Below, piece after piece: positions 18,800-27,917 of a stretch of 64,000 bases of DNA. A program made the translations under genes and the position numbers. Origin of the DNA: Longimicrobium sp. (GTDB lineage Bacteria; Gemmatimonadota; Gemmatimonadetes; Longimicrobiales; Longimicrobiaceae); contig NZ_DASVSF010000078.1 in NCBI RefSeq assembly GCF_036388275.1, positions 1 through 64,000 of the forward strand. Direction: 5' to 3'. Numbering within the stretch: the first letter of the stretch is position 1; the number at the start of each line of letters is the position of its first letter. The notes under the pieces were generated by a model. The model searched no databases. It was not told the DNA's origin and saw nothing but the letters and a program-made list of their open reading frames with translations.

Positions 18800-20323
18800 G
18801 TGACCGCATTGAAAACGACGTTCCCCCGCCGCCTGGCCACGCTGCTGCTGGCGCTTGCGGCCTTCGTGGCCCCGCTGTCGCCGGGGCACGCGCAGAATGT
18901 AACCGCTTCGCGCCCCCGCGCCACGCCCGAGGCGGCGGCGGCGCGGCTGGCGGAGCGCATCGACGCGGTGCTGGCCCGGCCGCAGGCGCGCCAGGCCCGC
19001 TGGGGGATCGAGGTGCGCGACGCCGCCAGCGGGCGCGTGCTGTACGCGCGCGACGCCGGCCGCGCGATGGTCCCCGCTTCCAACCTGAAGCTGGTGGCCG
19101 CCGCCGCCGCGGCGCATCACCTGGACCCGGAGTTCCGCTTCCGCACCACGCTGTACGCCGGCGGCGAGGTGAGGGACGGGGTGCTGCACGGCGACCTGGT
19201 GCTGTACGGGCGCGGCGACCCCATGATCTCGGCCCGCTACTTTCCCAGCCAGACCGCCGTCTGGGAGATGCTCGCCGACTCGCTGCGCGCCCGCGGCATC
19301 CGCCGCGTGACGGGCGGGGTGACCGCCGACGAGAGCTTCTGGGACAGCGAGCGCCACGTGGCCGACTGGGACCCGGAAGACCGCAAGTGGTGGTACGCGG
19401 CCCCGGTGGGCGCGCTGGGCTTCAACGACAACTCCATCGACTTCCGCATCCTCCCGGCGTCAGCAGTCGGCCAGCCGGCGCGCATCACCGGCGAGCCCGC
19501 GTCCGCCTTCTACCGGCTGGACAACGACTCGCGGATGGTGGCGGCGGGAACTGCGGCCACGCTGGACTTCGACCGCGTACCCGGGACGAACCGTATCCGC
19601 GCCTTCGGGGTACTTCCGTTGGGCGCCGGGGGGGACGTGGAGTCGTTCGCCGTGGAAGATCCCGCGCGCTGGACCGGGGTCACTTTCCGCGAGGCGCTGG
19701 AGCGGCGCGGGATCGCCTTCGGCCGGTCGGAGGTGCGGGTGGTGTCGGATTCCACCCTGTCCGTCTCCCGCACCGCGCCCGTGCTGGCGGAGTGGCGTTC
19801 TCCCCCACTGGACAAGGCGATCGGCCCGGTGCTGCTGAACAGCCAGAACTGGTTCGCCGAGGCGCTGGTGAAAACGCTCGGCAAGCAGGTGCGGGGCGAG
19901 GGAAGCTGGGCCGCCGGGCTGGCGGTGGAGCGCGCCTTCCTCGTGGACGTGGCGGGCATCGACAGCGCCGAGTTCGTGCTGCGCGACGGGTCCGGCCTTT
20001 CCGCCCTCAACCGCATCACCCCGCACGCCCTGGTGAATCTTTTGGACTACGTGCGCCGTACTCCCCGCCAGGCCATCGTGCGGCAGGCCATGCCGGTGTC
20101 GGGCGGAACGGGGTCGCTGCGCGCGCGGCTGACGGACCTGCCCGGGCGCGTGGCCGCCAAGACGGGGTACATCGGCGGGATGGACACCCTCAGCGGCTAC
20201 CTGGCGATGCCGGACGGCCGCGAAATCCTTTTCTCCATCATGGCCAACGAATCGGGCCAGCCGTCCGCGAGAATGAAGGCACTCATCGACGACGTGGTGC
20301 GCGCCATCGCGGCGGAAGCGTAA
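18800..20323 (+). CDS. dacB: D-alanyl-D-alanine carboxypeptidase/endopeptidase (PBP4 type)
   Basis: A 507-residue periplasmic peptidase of family S13 that trims or opens peptidoglycan cross-links. Signal peptide at residues 10-32 (cleavage after GHAQ). The three penicillin-binding motifs are present: SNLK (Ser94, Lys97), SQN in LLNSQNWFAE, and KTG in AAKTGYIGG. The large insert between the first two motifs typical of PBP4 is intact. GTG 18800 is the best start; the ribosome-binding site is poor. The S41 peptidase gene follows after six bases, so they are likely co-transcribed. Confidence 0.93.
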   Translation: MTALKTTFPRRLATLLLALAAFVAPLSPGHAQNVTASRPRATPEAAAARLAERIDAVLARPQARQARWGIEVRDAASGRVLYARDAGRAMVPASNLKLVAAAAAAHHLDPEFRFRTTLYAGGEVRDGVLHGDLVLYGRGDPMISARYFPSQTAVWEMLADSLRARGIRRVTGGVTADESFWDSERHVADWDPEDRKWWYAAPVGALGFNDNSIDFRILPASAVGQPARITGEPASAFYRLDNDSRMVAAGTAATLDFDRVPGTNRIRAFGVLPLGAGGDVESFAVEDPARWTGVTFREALERRGIAFGRSEVRVVSDSTLSVSRTAPVLAEWRSPPLDKAIGPVLLNSQNWFAEALVKTLGKQVRGEGSWAAGLAVERAFLVDVAGIDSAEFVLRDGSGLSALNRITPHALVNLLDYVRRTPRQAIVRQAMPVSGGTGSLRARLTDLPGRVAAKTGYIGGMDTLSGYLAMPDGREILFSIMANESGQPSARMKALIDDVVRAIAAEA

Positions 20324-20329
20324 AGACAG

Positions 20330-21682
20330 ATGAAATCGATCGGATTCCTGGCGCTGGGCGCCGCCCTTTCCGCCTGCGCCACGGCCGCGCCCCCCGCTGA
20401 CGCGCCCTCGTCCACTCCCGCGCGGCTGGACCCCGCGGTGGCCCTGGCCACCTTTGACAGCGCCTGGTCGTCGGTGAACCGGACCTTCTGGGACACCACC
20501 TTCTACGGGGTGAACTGGCCCGCCGTGCGCGACTCGCTGCGCCCGCGCGCGCAGCAGGCCACCAGCAACGCCGAGCTTCGCCGCGTGATCACGGCGATGC
20601 TGGACGAGCTGGGCCAGTCGCACTTCAACGTGATCCCGGGCGAGGCCAGCGAGTCGCTGCGCGCCGCCGGTTCCGCTCGTGAGGGCCAGCCGGGCGACGC
20701 GGGGATGGAAGTGCGCTATGTGAACGGCCGCGTGCTGGTGACTCGCGTGGTCCCCGGCGGCGCCGCCGACGCGGCGGGCATCCGCACCGGGTGGACGGTG
20801 GAGGCGGCGGGCGCGATGACGGCCCAGCGCGTGGCCGACGCGGTCCAGCGGCTGAGCGGTACGATGGACGCCCGGCGCGTGGCGTACATGGCGGCCGGGG
20901 GCGTGGGCGCCACGCTCCATGGCACCGCGGGTGACACGGTGCAGGTGAAGCTGACGGACGGCGAGGGCCGCACGGTGGAGCGCGCGCTGGTGCTGCGCGA
21001 GCTGCGCGGGCAGATGGCACGCTTCGGCAACCTGCCGCCCATGGAGGTGCGGGTGGAGCAGGACACCCTTCGCGCCTCAGGGCGCACCATCGGGGTGATC
21101 GGCTTCAACATCTGGCTTCCCGCGGCCATCCCGGCGCTGGACCGGGCCGTGGACGAGCTGCGCGGCACGGACGGCATCGTCATCGACCTGCGCGGCAACC
21201 CCGGCGGCCTGGGCGGCATGGCGCCGGGATGGGCGGGGCACTTCGTGGACCGGCGCGACACGCTGGGCACCATGATCACCCGGCGCGACCGGCTGGAGTT
21301 CGTCATCAACCCGCGCCGGGTGAACGCGGCCGGGCAGCGGGTGCAGCCCTTCGCCGGACCCGTGGCCATCCTCACGGACGAGATGACGGCCAGCACCTCG
21401 GAGATCTTCGCCGGCGGGCTGCAGGCGCTGGGGCGGGCGCGGGTGTTCGGCGCCACCTCGTCGGGGCAGGCGCTCCCCTCGCTGATGCCGCGGCTGCCCA
21501 ACGGCGACGTGCTCCTTCACGCCATTGCCGACATGATCGGCCCGGGCGGCGTGCGCTGGGAGGGTCCCGGCGTCGTGCCCGACACGCCGGCGCCGGTGAC
21601 CCGCGAGGCGCTGCTGGCGGGGCGCGACCCGGCCCTGGACGCCGCGGTCGCCTGGATCGTGGAACAGAACTCACGCCGCTGA
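20330..21682 (+). CDS. S41-family peptidase lipoprotein with PDZ domain
   Basis: A 450-residue lipoprotein (lipobox LSAC, residue 16). An N-terminal helical domain carries the motif LGQSHFNV (residues about 100-107), a PDZ domain spans about 120-230 (GDAGMEVRYVNGRVLVTRVVPGGAADAAG), and the S41 catalytic domain has GIVIDLRGNPGG and the nucleophile in TASTSEIFAGGL. In CtpA-type enzymes a lysine follows (GKG); here that place reads SSGQAL. The SHF motif instead fits the tricorn/IRBP-like branch that uses a His. It sits directly behind the PBP4 gene, so a role in envelope protein turnover is reasonable. Confidence 0.85.
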   Translation: MKSIGFLALGAALSACATAAPPADAPSSTPARLDPAVALATFDSAWSSVNRTFWDTTFYGVNWPAVRDSLRPRAQQATSNAELRRVITAMLDELGQSHFNVIPGEASESLRAAGSAREGQPGDAGMEVRYVNGRVLVTRVVPGGAADAAGIRTGWTVEAAGAMTAQRVADAVQRLSGTMDARRVAYMAAGGVGATLHGTAGDTVQVKLTDGEGRTVERALVLRELRGQMARFGNLPPMEVRVEQDTLRASGRTIGVIGFNIWLPAAIPALDRAVDELRGTDGIVIDLRGNPGGLGGMAPGWAGHFVDRRDTLGTMITRRDRLEFVINPRRVNAAGQRVQPFAGPVAILTDEMTASTSEIFAGGLQALGRARVFGATSSGQALPSLMPRLPNGDVLLHAIADMIGPGGVRWEGPGVVPDTPAPVTREALLAGRDPALDAAVAWIVEQNSRR

Positions 21683-21773
21683 ACCGCGGCTAATCCGTGG
21701 CGGACGATGGTCCGCCGCACCCGGGCGGCCACGGTAGTTCCGGCCGCAGCAAGACCAACCAAGAGAGATTCGC

Positions 21774-22532
21774 ATGAGCTTCCGCACTTCGCCCCTCCGC
21801 GCGCTGGCCCTGGCCGGCGCCGCCCTGACCGTGGCCGCGGCGCCCGCCCAGGCGCAGACCCTTCCCACCGCCGAGCAGGTGGTGGCCCGCTACGTAACGG
21901 CCATCGGCGGCGAGCAGGCCATTTCGGCGCAGCAGTTCCGCCGCGTGCAGATCGAGATGTCGATGCCCGCCGCCGGCATGACCATGACCGCCGAGATGAT
22001 GCAGGCGCGCCCGAACAAGGCGGTGATGAACATCGAGCTCCCCGGCATGGGCACCATGCGCCAGGGCTACGACGGCCAGGTGGCGTGGTCCGTCAATCCC
22101 ATGCAGGGCCCCAAGATCATGGAGGGCAAGGAACTGGCGGACATGCTGCGCCAGTACGACTTCGACGCCAACATGCGCTTCTCGCACATGTTCCGCACCA
22201 TGGAAACCGTCGGCCGCGCCGAGATGAACGGCGAGTCGTGCGTTAACGTGCGCATGGTGGCGGAGTCGGGCGACGAGGTGCTCAACTGCTTCGCCGACGA
22301 CGACGGGCTGCTGGTGGGCGCGGTGGTGAAGTCGTCGACCGAGGCGGGGCAGATGGAGAGCACCATCACCTTCCACGACTACCGCGAGTTCGGCGGGCTG
22401 AAGATGCCCACGCGCACCTCCATGTCGGTGATGGGGCAGCAGATGGAGATGATCGTCAAGTCCATGAGCACCGACCCCATCGACGCATCGGTCTTCGCGC
22501 TGCCGGCCGAGATCAAGGCGCTCCAGCAGTAG
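21774..22532 (+). CDS. Exported LolA-fold-like protein
   Basis: A 252-residue exported protein with a signal peptide ending in AQAQ (residue 27). The opening TAEQVVARYVTAIGGEQAI followed by alternating strands resembles outer-membrane lipoprotein-sorting (LolA/LolB-like) folds that bind acyl chains. It is unusually methionine-rich (MPAAGMTMTAEMM, MSVMGQQMEM), which may be structural or protect against oxidation. ATG 21774 follows AAGAGAGA. No further identity can be given. It lies 91 bases after the S41 gene. Confidence 0.65.
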   Translation: MSFRTSPLRALALAGAALTVAAAPAQAQTLPTAEQVVARYVTAIGGEQAISAQQFRRVQIEMSMPAAGMTMTAEMMQARPNKAVMNIELPGMGTMRQGYDGQVAWSVNPMQGPKIMEGKELADMLRQYDFDANMRFSHMFRTMETVGRAEMNGESCVNVRMVAESGDEVLNCFADDDGLLVGAVVKSSTEAGQMESTITFHDYREFGGLKMPTRTSMSVMGQQMEMIVKSMSTDPIDASVFALPAEIKALQQ

Positions 22533-22857
22533 CACCGGCCCACACCTCCGGGCAGGTACCATGCGCCTGCCCGGAACGCGCCCGGGATGGAGCTGGCCTG
22601 GGCCTTCCGGGCAGAGCGGCGAGACCCGGATGCTGCGGCTGACCGACGGCGAGACCCGCCCCTCATCCGGCGGATCGCGCCGCTGGCCGGCCTGGCGGGC
22701 CGACCGGCTGCACGCGCGAGCTATCCTGTTGCGGGAACAGCAATTCGGTGCTAGCTTGGAGGTTGCCGATCTCCCGTAGGACGCCTCGATCGAGGGGCCT
22801 TGCGCCGCTCTCCCTCCCGGCCTGCTCCCCCGCCCTCCGACCGTCTCGGACCCAACC
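22533..22857 (+). other. Intergenic region with terminator and candidate promoter
   Basis: 325 bases without a gene. A hairpin TCCGGGCAGG / CCTGCCCGGA at 22547-22575 terminates the upstream transcript. TTGCGG (22729-22734), a 17-base spacer and TAGCTT (22752-22757) form a candidate promoter about 100 bases before the ATG at 22858. Confidence 0.5.
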
Positions 22858-24609
22858 ATGTGGAACCACTCCGTACCGCGGCGGGCCGTAACCGCCGCCG
22901 TGATGATGAGCATCGCCGTCCTGGCGGCTTGTTCCGACGACCTGCCCATGGGACCCGGCACCCGCGCCGCCACCGCCAGGCCGCAGGTGCTCGCCGCGGC
23001 CGCGGAGTGCGCCGGCACCGCGGGCACCGTCATGAACCGCGTCGACCTTTACAAGAGCACCACGTGGACGCGCGCGGGGAGCCCTTATCGTGTCAAGGGC
23101 TTCGTGCGGGTGCAGGTGGGCCGGCTCACGATGCAGCCTGGTGTGGTCGTCTGCGTAGATTCTGGCTCCTATGTGAGCGCCACCGGGAACGGCCTGGCCA
23201 TCCTGGGCCACGACACCGCGCGTGTGCTGATCACCGCCAGCAACCCCGCCAAGGGCTGGAGCGGCCTCCTCGTCCACGGGACCGGTTCCCTGACCATGCG
23301 GAACGTGCGCTTCGAGTACAGCTACGTTTCCGCACACTCCGTGATGAAGGCGACGATCGACAGTACCGTGTTCCGATCGGCCAGCGTAACCATGGGGGGC
23401 GCACCCGGCACGGTGTTGATGAACAGCGTATTCGACGCTGGCGGTGGCGTGGACGTGGGGGGGACCGGGAACCGCGTCGTCAACGTCACCGTGCGCGGAG
23501 GCGGACGACTCTCCGTGCAAGGCAAAGAAGCGTTCGTTCGTGGCATCCGGGTCGAGGGCAGTGGTTCGAATGGCGCGGTGATTTACGGGCACGCGAGGGA
23601 CGTCGAGCTGCGCAACGTGTGGATCGACGGGAGCGCATCCACGGGACTGCTGGTGCAGAAGGGCGCCACGTTCCGGGCCGTCACGCCCCCGCGCATCAAG
23701 AACGGCCGCGGCTATCCCGTAATCGCGCCGCTGGAAGCCATCGCCCAGCTGTATCCCACGATTGCCAGCCAGGACAGCGTGCGCGGCAACTGGCGGGACA
23801 CCATCGTCGTCACCGGCGGCACGCTGCGGGCCCGCACCTTCTGGGCGCACCCCGCGCTGCCGCTGCGGGTGGACTCCACCATCTACGTGGATTCGGCCGC
23901 GGTGCTGCGGTCCGGCTACGGTGCCCGGCTCGCCTTTGCGCCCAACACTGGCCTGGTCGCCCAGAACACGGGCCGGGTGCTCCTGCAGGGGTCTGCCGCG
24001 GCGCCCACCGTCCTCACGGGGCAGGACCCCGCATCGCCGTGGAACGGCGTGGCGCTCACCGGTTCGCCCACGGCTGCAAGCTCCCTCACCAACGTGCTGA
24101 TCGAGTACGCGTCGCGCGGGGTAGACGCCGGCGAGAGCCACTCGGTGGTCGTGGACCGTGCCCGGTTCCGGCAGGTGGGATCGGCCGCGAGCCTGGGCGC
24201 CGACTCGCGGATCTTCCGGACGCGCATCGACTCCACCCGGTACGCCATGCCCGCCCTGGAGCTTCACGAGCGGGCCATCGCGCGCTACGTGCGCATCCGC
24301 GCGGCCGTAGAAACGGCGATCCAGGTGAATGCGTCCACGGTGCAGCTGTCGTACTGCGACGTCGCGGGTTCCGGCGGGCACGCCATCGTCGTCATGTCCG
24401 CCGCGCCGGTCATCCGCGGCTGCAACCTGGTGGGCAACCAGGGGCTTGGCATCGCGCTTTCGTCGACGGCCCCCGCCGGCGGCGGCGTCGAGCAAAACTG
24501 GTGGGGAGACGCCGCGGGGCCGTTGGGCCCCAACGGCGACGGCGTGTCGGCCGGCCTGGACTACACGCCCTGGCTGACGTCCCCGGCGGCCACGAGCTGG
24601 ACGCCGTAG
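22858..24609 (+). CDS. Right-handed beta-helix lipoprotein
   Basis: A 583-residue predicted lipoprotein: lipobox VLAAC near residue 25, then a short Pro/Ala linker. Most of the chain consists of short strands separated by turns, with repeating patterns such as LTMRNVRFEYS, LTNVLIEYAS and VIRGCNLVGN, which are the rungs of a pectate-lyase-like parallel beta helix. The C-terminal segment VEQNWWGDAAGPLGPNGDG is a common closing feature of secreted beta-helix proteins. No catalytic acid cluster could be assigned, so enzyme activity on polysaccharide is unproven. A strong terminator follows. Confidence 0.75.
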   Translation: MWNHSVPRRAVTAAVMMSIAVLAACSDDLPMGPGTRAATARPQVLAAAAECAGTAGTVMNRVDLYKSTTWTRAGSPYRVKGFVRVQVGRLTMQPGVVVCVDSGSYVSATGNGLAILGHDTARVLITASNPAKGWSGLLVHGTGSLTMRNVRFEYSYVSAHSVMKATIDSTVFRSASVTMGGAPGTVLMNSVFDAGGGVDVGGTGNRVVNVTVRGGGRLSVQGKEAFVRGIRVEGSGSNGAVIYGHARDVELRNVWIDGSASTGLLVQKGATFRAVTPPRIKNGRGYPVIAPLEAIAQLYPTIASQDSVRGNWRDTIVVTGGTLRARTFWAHPALPLRVDSTIYVDSAAVLRSGYGARLAFAPNTGLVAQNTGRVLLQGSAAAPTVLTGQDPASPWNGVALTGSPTAASSLTNVLIEYASRGVDAGESHSVVVDRARFRQVGSAASLGADSRIFRTRIDSTRYAMPALELHERAIARYVRIRAAVETAIQVNASTVQLSYCDVAGSGGHAIVVMSAAPVIRGCNLVGNQGLGIALSSTAPAGGGVEQNWWGDAAGPLGPNGDGVSAGLDYTPWLTSPAATSWTP

Positions 24610-24649
24610 CCCGGTTCCTGCTGGCCGCCCACCGCGCCCGCGCAACGAC

Positions 24650-24682
24650 AGCGGCCCCCGCCGGAGTACGGCGGGGGCCGCT
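24650..24682 (+). terminator. Rho-independent-type terminator
   Basis: AGCGGCCCCCGCC pairs perfectly with GGCGGGGGCCGCT across GGAGTAC, followed by TTC, 40 bases after the beta-helix gene. Confidence 0.8.
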
Positions 24683-24791
24683 TTCATGCCGGTGCGTGGG
24701 GAGGGCCGGCAGCGGCTTTCCCCCCTGCGCGGTTCGGGCCTTGTTGGCGTGTTTGCTCGCGGCCCGCCGACACGCCACGTATCTTGCACGC

Positions 24792-24828
24792 AGGCTACTT
24801 GGCACCTGGTACTTGTCACTTGGTACTT
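24792..24828 (+). repeat. Short CTTGG/CACCTGG direct repeats before the exporter gene
   Basis: The motif ACTTGGCACCTGGTACTTG is followed at once by TCACTTGGTACTT, overlapping variants of one phrase with internal dyads. They occupy the place where a leader or ribosome-binding site would be expected for the TTG start at 24837. Confidence 0.55.
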
Positions 24829-24836
24829 TCTTCCCT

Positions 24837-25559
24837 TTGATCGAATTCCTCGACCTCACCAAGGCCTACGGCGGCTTCGTCGCGGTGCGCGGGCTTTCGC
24901 TCGCCGTGCGCCCGGGCGAGGTGTACGCGCTGCTGGGGGCCAACGGGGCGGGGAAGACCACGGCCCTGCGCTGCCTGGCCACGCTGCTGGCGCCCACCTC
25001 GGGAACGGCGCGCATCGCGGGCTTCGACGCGCGCGAGCAGCCGCTGGAGGTGCGCCGCCGGCTGGGCTTTCTGGCCGCCTCCATGGGGCTGTATGCCCGG
25101 CTGACCTCGCGCGAGCTGCTTCGCTACTTCGCACGGCTGCAGGGAGTGGACGAGGCGCAGCTGGAGGCGCGGATTGACGACGTGGTGCAGCGGTTCGGCA
25201 TCGCGCCGTTCGAGGACAAGCTGTGCGGCCGGCTTTCCACCGGGCAGCGCCAGCGGGTGAACATCGCCCGCGCCACCGTGCACGATCCCCCCGCCCTGGT
25301 GCTCGACGAGCCCACGCTGGGGCTCGACGTGCTGAGCGGGGCCGCCATCTACGACTTCATCGCCGAGGCGCGCCAGCGGGGGCGTGCCGTGCTCTTCAGC
25401 ACCCACCACATGAGCGAGGTGGAGCTGCTGGCCGACCGCGTGGGCATCATCGCCGGCGGTCGGCTGGCGGCGGAGGGCACGGTGCGCGAGGTGGTGGCGG
25501 CGAGCGGCGAAGAGAACCTGGCGCGCGCCTTCCTCAAGATCGCGCGGGAGGCGGCGTGA
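24837..25559 (+). CDS. natA: ABC transporter ATP-binding protein, NatA-like
   Basis: A 240-residue ATPase of the sodium- or drug-export (ABC-2) type. Walker A is GANGAGKTTAL (near residue 40), the Q-loop region follows, the signature is LSTGQRQRV and Walker B is ALVLDEPTLGLD, with the switch His in STHHMSE. Start is TTG 24837 because the family begins with (M)IEFLDLTKAYGG; no ribosome-binding site is seen. The stop overlaps the ATG of the permease gene (TGATG), indicating coupled translation. Confidence 0.92.
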   Translation: MIEFLDLTKAYGGFVAVRGLSLAVRPGEVYALLGANGAGKTTALRCLATLLAPTSGTARIAGFDAREQPLEVRRRLGFLAASMGLYARLTSRELLRYFARLQGVDEAQLEARIDDVVQRFGIAPFEDKLCGRLSTGQRQRVNIARATVHDPPALVLDEPTLGLDVLSGAAIYDFIAEARQRGRAVLFSTHHMSEVELLADRVGIIAGGRLAAEGTVREVVAASGEENLARAFLKIAREAA

Positions 25560-27613
25560 TGCGCTGGGCCACGGTGCGCACGGTGCTGGCCAAGGAGCTT
25601 CGCGAAACGCTGCGCGATCGGCGCACGCTGTTCATGATGCTGGTGATCCCCACGCTGCTGTACCCGGCCATGATGGTGCTGGCCGAGCAGCTGGCCCTGT
25701 TCGGGCAGCGGCGGCTGGGGGCCGAGCAGGCGCGCGTGGCCGTCACCGGCGCCGACGCCCCGCTGGTCCGCTTCCTGGACGCCGACTCGGCCATCCGCGT
25801 GATCTCGGCCGAGAGCGCCTCGGTGGATGCCGTCCGCCAGGGCGACGTGGACGCGGCCCTGGTCATCGGCGCCGCGGGCGCGGCCCCGGGCGGAGACGGG
25901 GGGACGCGGAGCATCGCGCTGCTGTACGATGCGTCCAACGACCGTTCGCAGCGCGCGCAGGGGGTGACGCGCGAGCGGCTGGACGAGTGGGGGGACACGC
26001 TGCTCTCGCGGCGGCTGCGGGCCCGGGGCCTTCCCGCCGGCTTCGCCACGCCCATCGCCGTCGCCGATTCGTCCGTCGCCACGGCCGAGGAGGCGGGGGG
26101 ATACGCGCTGGGCCGCTTCCTCCCCCTGATCCTGGTGATGATGACGCTGCTGGGCGCCTTCTATCCGGCGATCGATCTGGCGGCGGGGGAAAAGGAGCGG
26201 GGCACGCTGGAAACGCTGCTGACCGCGGCCGTGCCGGCGCGGGAGATCGTGGCCGGCAAGTTCGCCGCGGTGGCGCTGATCGGCATCGTGGCCGCCGCGG
26301 CCAACCTGCTCAGCATGCTGCTCACCTTCCAGTCGGGCGTATTCCGCTTCGCCCGGGCGGCGAACGTGCGGTTCACGCTGCCGCTGGAATCGGCCGCGCT
26401 GATCCTGCTGGCCCTGGTGCCGCTGGCCGTCCTCTTCTCCGCGCTGTTCCTGGGGATCGCCGTCCGCGCGCAGTCGTTCAAGGAGGCGCAGAACGCGCTG
26501 ACCCCGGCGCAGCTGGCGGCCATCCTTCCCGTGCTGGTGGTCACGCTTCCGGGGATCGACTTCACCCCCGCGCTGGCGGTGGTGCCGGTGGTGGGCATCG
26601 CCATGTTCTTCCGCGAATTGATGGCGGGGCAGGCGCCGCTGGTGGCGTCGCTGCTGGCGTTCGCGGCCACCATCGCCTACGCCGCGCTGGCGCTGGCCTA
26701 CGCGGCCCGCGCGTTCGGGCGCGAGGACGTACTGTTCGGCGGCGGCTCGGGGACGGCGGCCGCCGGCGGCTCGTGGGGCGAGCGGCTGCGGACGTGGCGC
26801 GCCGCCCCGCGCGGGGTACCGCTTCCGGCGGAGGCGCTGGCCTTCATCGCCCTGGTCGCCCTGCTGTACTTTCACCTGGGCACGCGGCTGCAGGCGGACC
26901 TGGGGGAGCGCGGGCTCCTGATCTCGCAGTGGCTGCTGCTTGCCCTTCCGGCGGTCGCCTTCGCCACGCTGGGACCGTATCAGCCCCGCAACGCGCTGGC
27001 CCTGCGCGCGCCGGCGCCGCGTGCCCTCGCCGCGGCCCTGCTGATCGCGCTGGGGGGAATTCCGGTGGGATGGCTGATTGGCTGGCTGCAGCTGCAGATG
27101 TTCGAGGGCGGGATGGAGAGCCTGGGCTACCTGGAAAAGCTGCTGACGGCCACGGATGCACGACGCGCGATGTGGCTGTTCTTCCTGGCCGCGCTGACGC
27201 CCGCCATCTGCGAGGAATTGGTGTTCCGGGGCGTACTGCTGCAGTCGCTGGGTCGCGAGATGCGCGCGTGGCGGGCCATCGTGGTGACGGCGGCCGTGTT
27301 CGGCGCGTTTCACCTGTCGTTCGAGACGGCCCTGCGCTTTCTGCCCACGGCGTGGGTGGGGCTGCTGATGGGGTACGTGGCCTGGCACTCGCGCTCGATC
27401 TTCGCGAGCATGCTGATGCACTTCGCCAACAACGCGTTCGTGGTGCTGCTGCTCTGGCAGCCCGGCGTGCGCCGCGCGGTGCTGAGCGGCGGGTCGCTGT
27501 CGTGGCCGCTCGTGCTGGGCGGAGTGGTGCTGCTGGCCGCCGGAATCCGGCTGCTGCCGCGGCGAGAGCCGGAGCGGGAACCGGAGCCACTCGACGCGAG
27601 CCAGTCATCCTGA
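25559..27613 (+). CDS. natB: ABC-2 permease (NatB-like) fused to a CPBP intramembrane protease
   Basis: A 684-residue membrane protein. Residues about 1-400 are an ABC-2 permease: a first membrane helix after KELRETLRDRRTLFM, a large extracytoplasmic domain, then five helices starting around FLPLILVMMTLLGAF. Residues about 430-670 add a second membrane domain holding the CPBP (Abi) protease motifs: EELVFRG (paired Glu and Arg), FGAFHLSF (His) and HFANNAFV (His/Asn). CPBP enzymes cleave prenylated or membrane substrates. The fusion suggests that export and proteolysis of one substrate, perhaps a modified peptide, are linked. It is coupled to natA by overlap. Confidence 0.9.
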   Translation: MRWATVRTVLAKELRETLRDRRTLFMMLVIPTLLYPAMMVLAEQLALFGQRRLGAEQARVAVTGADAPLVRFLDADSAIRVISAESASVDAVRQGDVDAALVIGAAGAAPGGDGGTRSIALLYDASNDRSQRAQGVTRERLDEWGDTLLSRRLRARGLPAGFATPIAVADSSVATAEEAGGYALGRFLPLILVMMTLLGAFYPAIDLAAGEKERGTLETLLTAAVPAREIVAGKFAAVALIGIVAAAANLLSMLLTFQSGVFRFARAANVRFTLPLESAALILLALVPLAVLFSALFLGIAVRAQSFKEAQNALTPAQLAAILPVLVVTLPGIDFTPALAVVPVVGIAMFFRELMAGQAPLVASLLAFAATIAYAALALAYAARAFGREDVLFGGGSGTAAAGGSWGERLRTWRAAPRGVPLPAEALAFIALVALLYFHLGTRLQADLGERGLLISQWLLLALPAVAFATLGPYQPRNALALRAPAPRALAAALLIALGGIPVGWLIGWLQLQMFEGGMESLGYLEKLLTATDARRAMWLFFLAALTPAICEELVFRGVLLQSLGREMRAWRAIVVTAAVFGAFHLSFETALRFLPTAWVGLLMGYVAWHSRSIFASMLMHFANNAFVVLLLWQPGVRRAVLSGGSLSWPLVLGGVVLLAAGIRLLPRREPEREPEPLDASQSS

Positions 27614-27849
27614 GGCCCAAGCGCACCGTATTTGCCCGTATGCCGAACCTCGCGGGCCGAACGATCTAGCCGCGGATACGTACAAGCCGGGGCGCGGCAG
27701 CGGTCACAGATGCGTGGACCTCGGCTGCCGCGGGGCCCTCACCCGGCCGCGCTGACACGCGTGCCACCCTCTCCCACAAACAGCGTGGGAGAGGGGGTAC
27801 ACTTCGGGCCGGGGGCGGGATCATCCGGGATCATCTCGCTCTTTTTGTC
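27614..27849. repeat. Mosaic intergenic repeat segment
   Basis: No gene. 27605-27680 carries the phrase TGAGGCCCAAGCGCACC...CTCGCGGGCCGAACGAT, a diverged relative of the composite repeat at 12060-12130. 27765-27815 is the reverse complement of 688-733, with a hairpin CCTCTCCCACAAACAGCGTG / GGGAGAGG. Confidence 0.65.
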
Positions 27850-27891
27850 TTGACGATGCCGATAATCGTAATTATCATAATCACGATTATC
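27850..27891 (+). promoter_or_regulatory. Promoter with overlapping palindromic operator
   Basis: TTGACG (27850-27855), a 17-base spacer and TATCAT (27873-27878) form a strong sigma-70-type promoter. The AT-rich segment 27861-27891 is a 31-base palindrome centred on the -10 element: GATAATCGT pairs with ACGATTATC, and inside it ATTAT pairs with ATAAT, 14 of 15 pairs matching. A dimeric repressor bound here would block the promoter. The ATG at 27918 has GGAGGAGG before it. Confidence 0.65.
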
Positions 27892-27917
27892 AAACGTCGA
27901 GTGGGAGGAGGTGTGCC

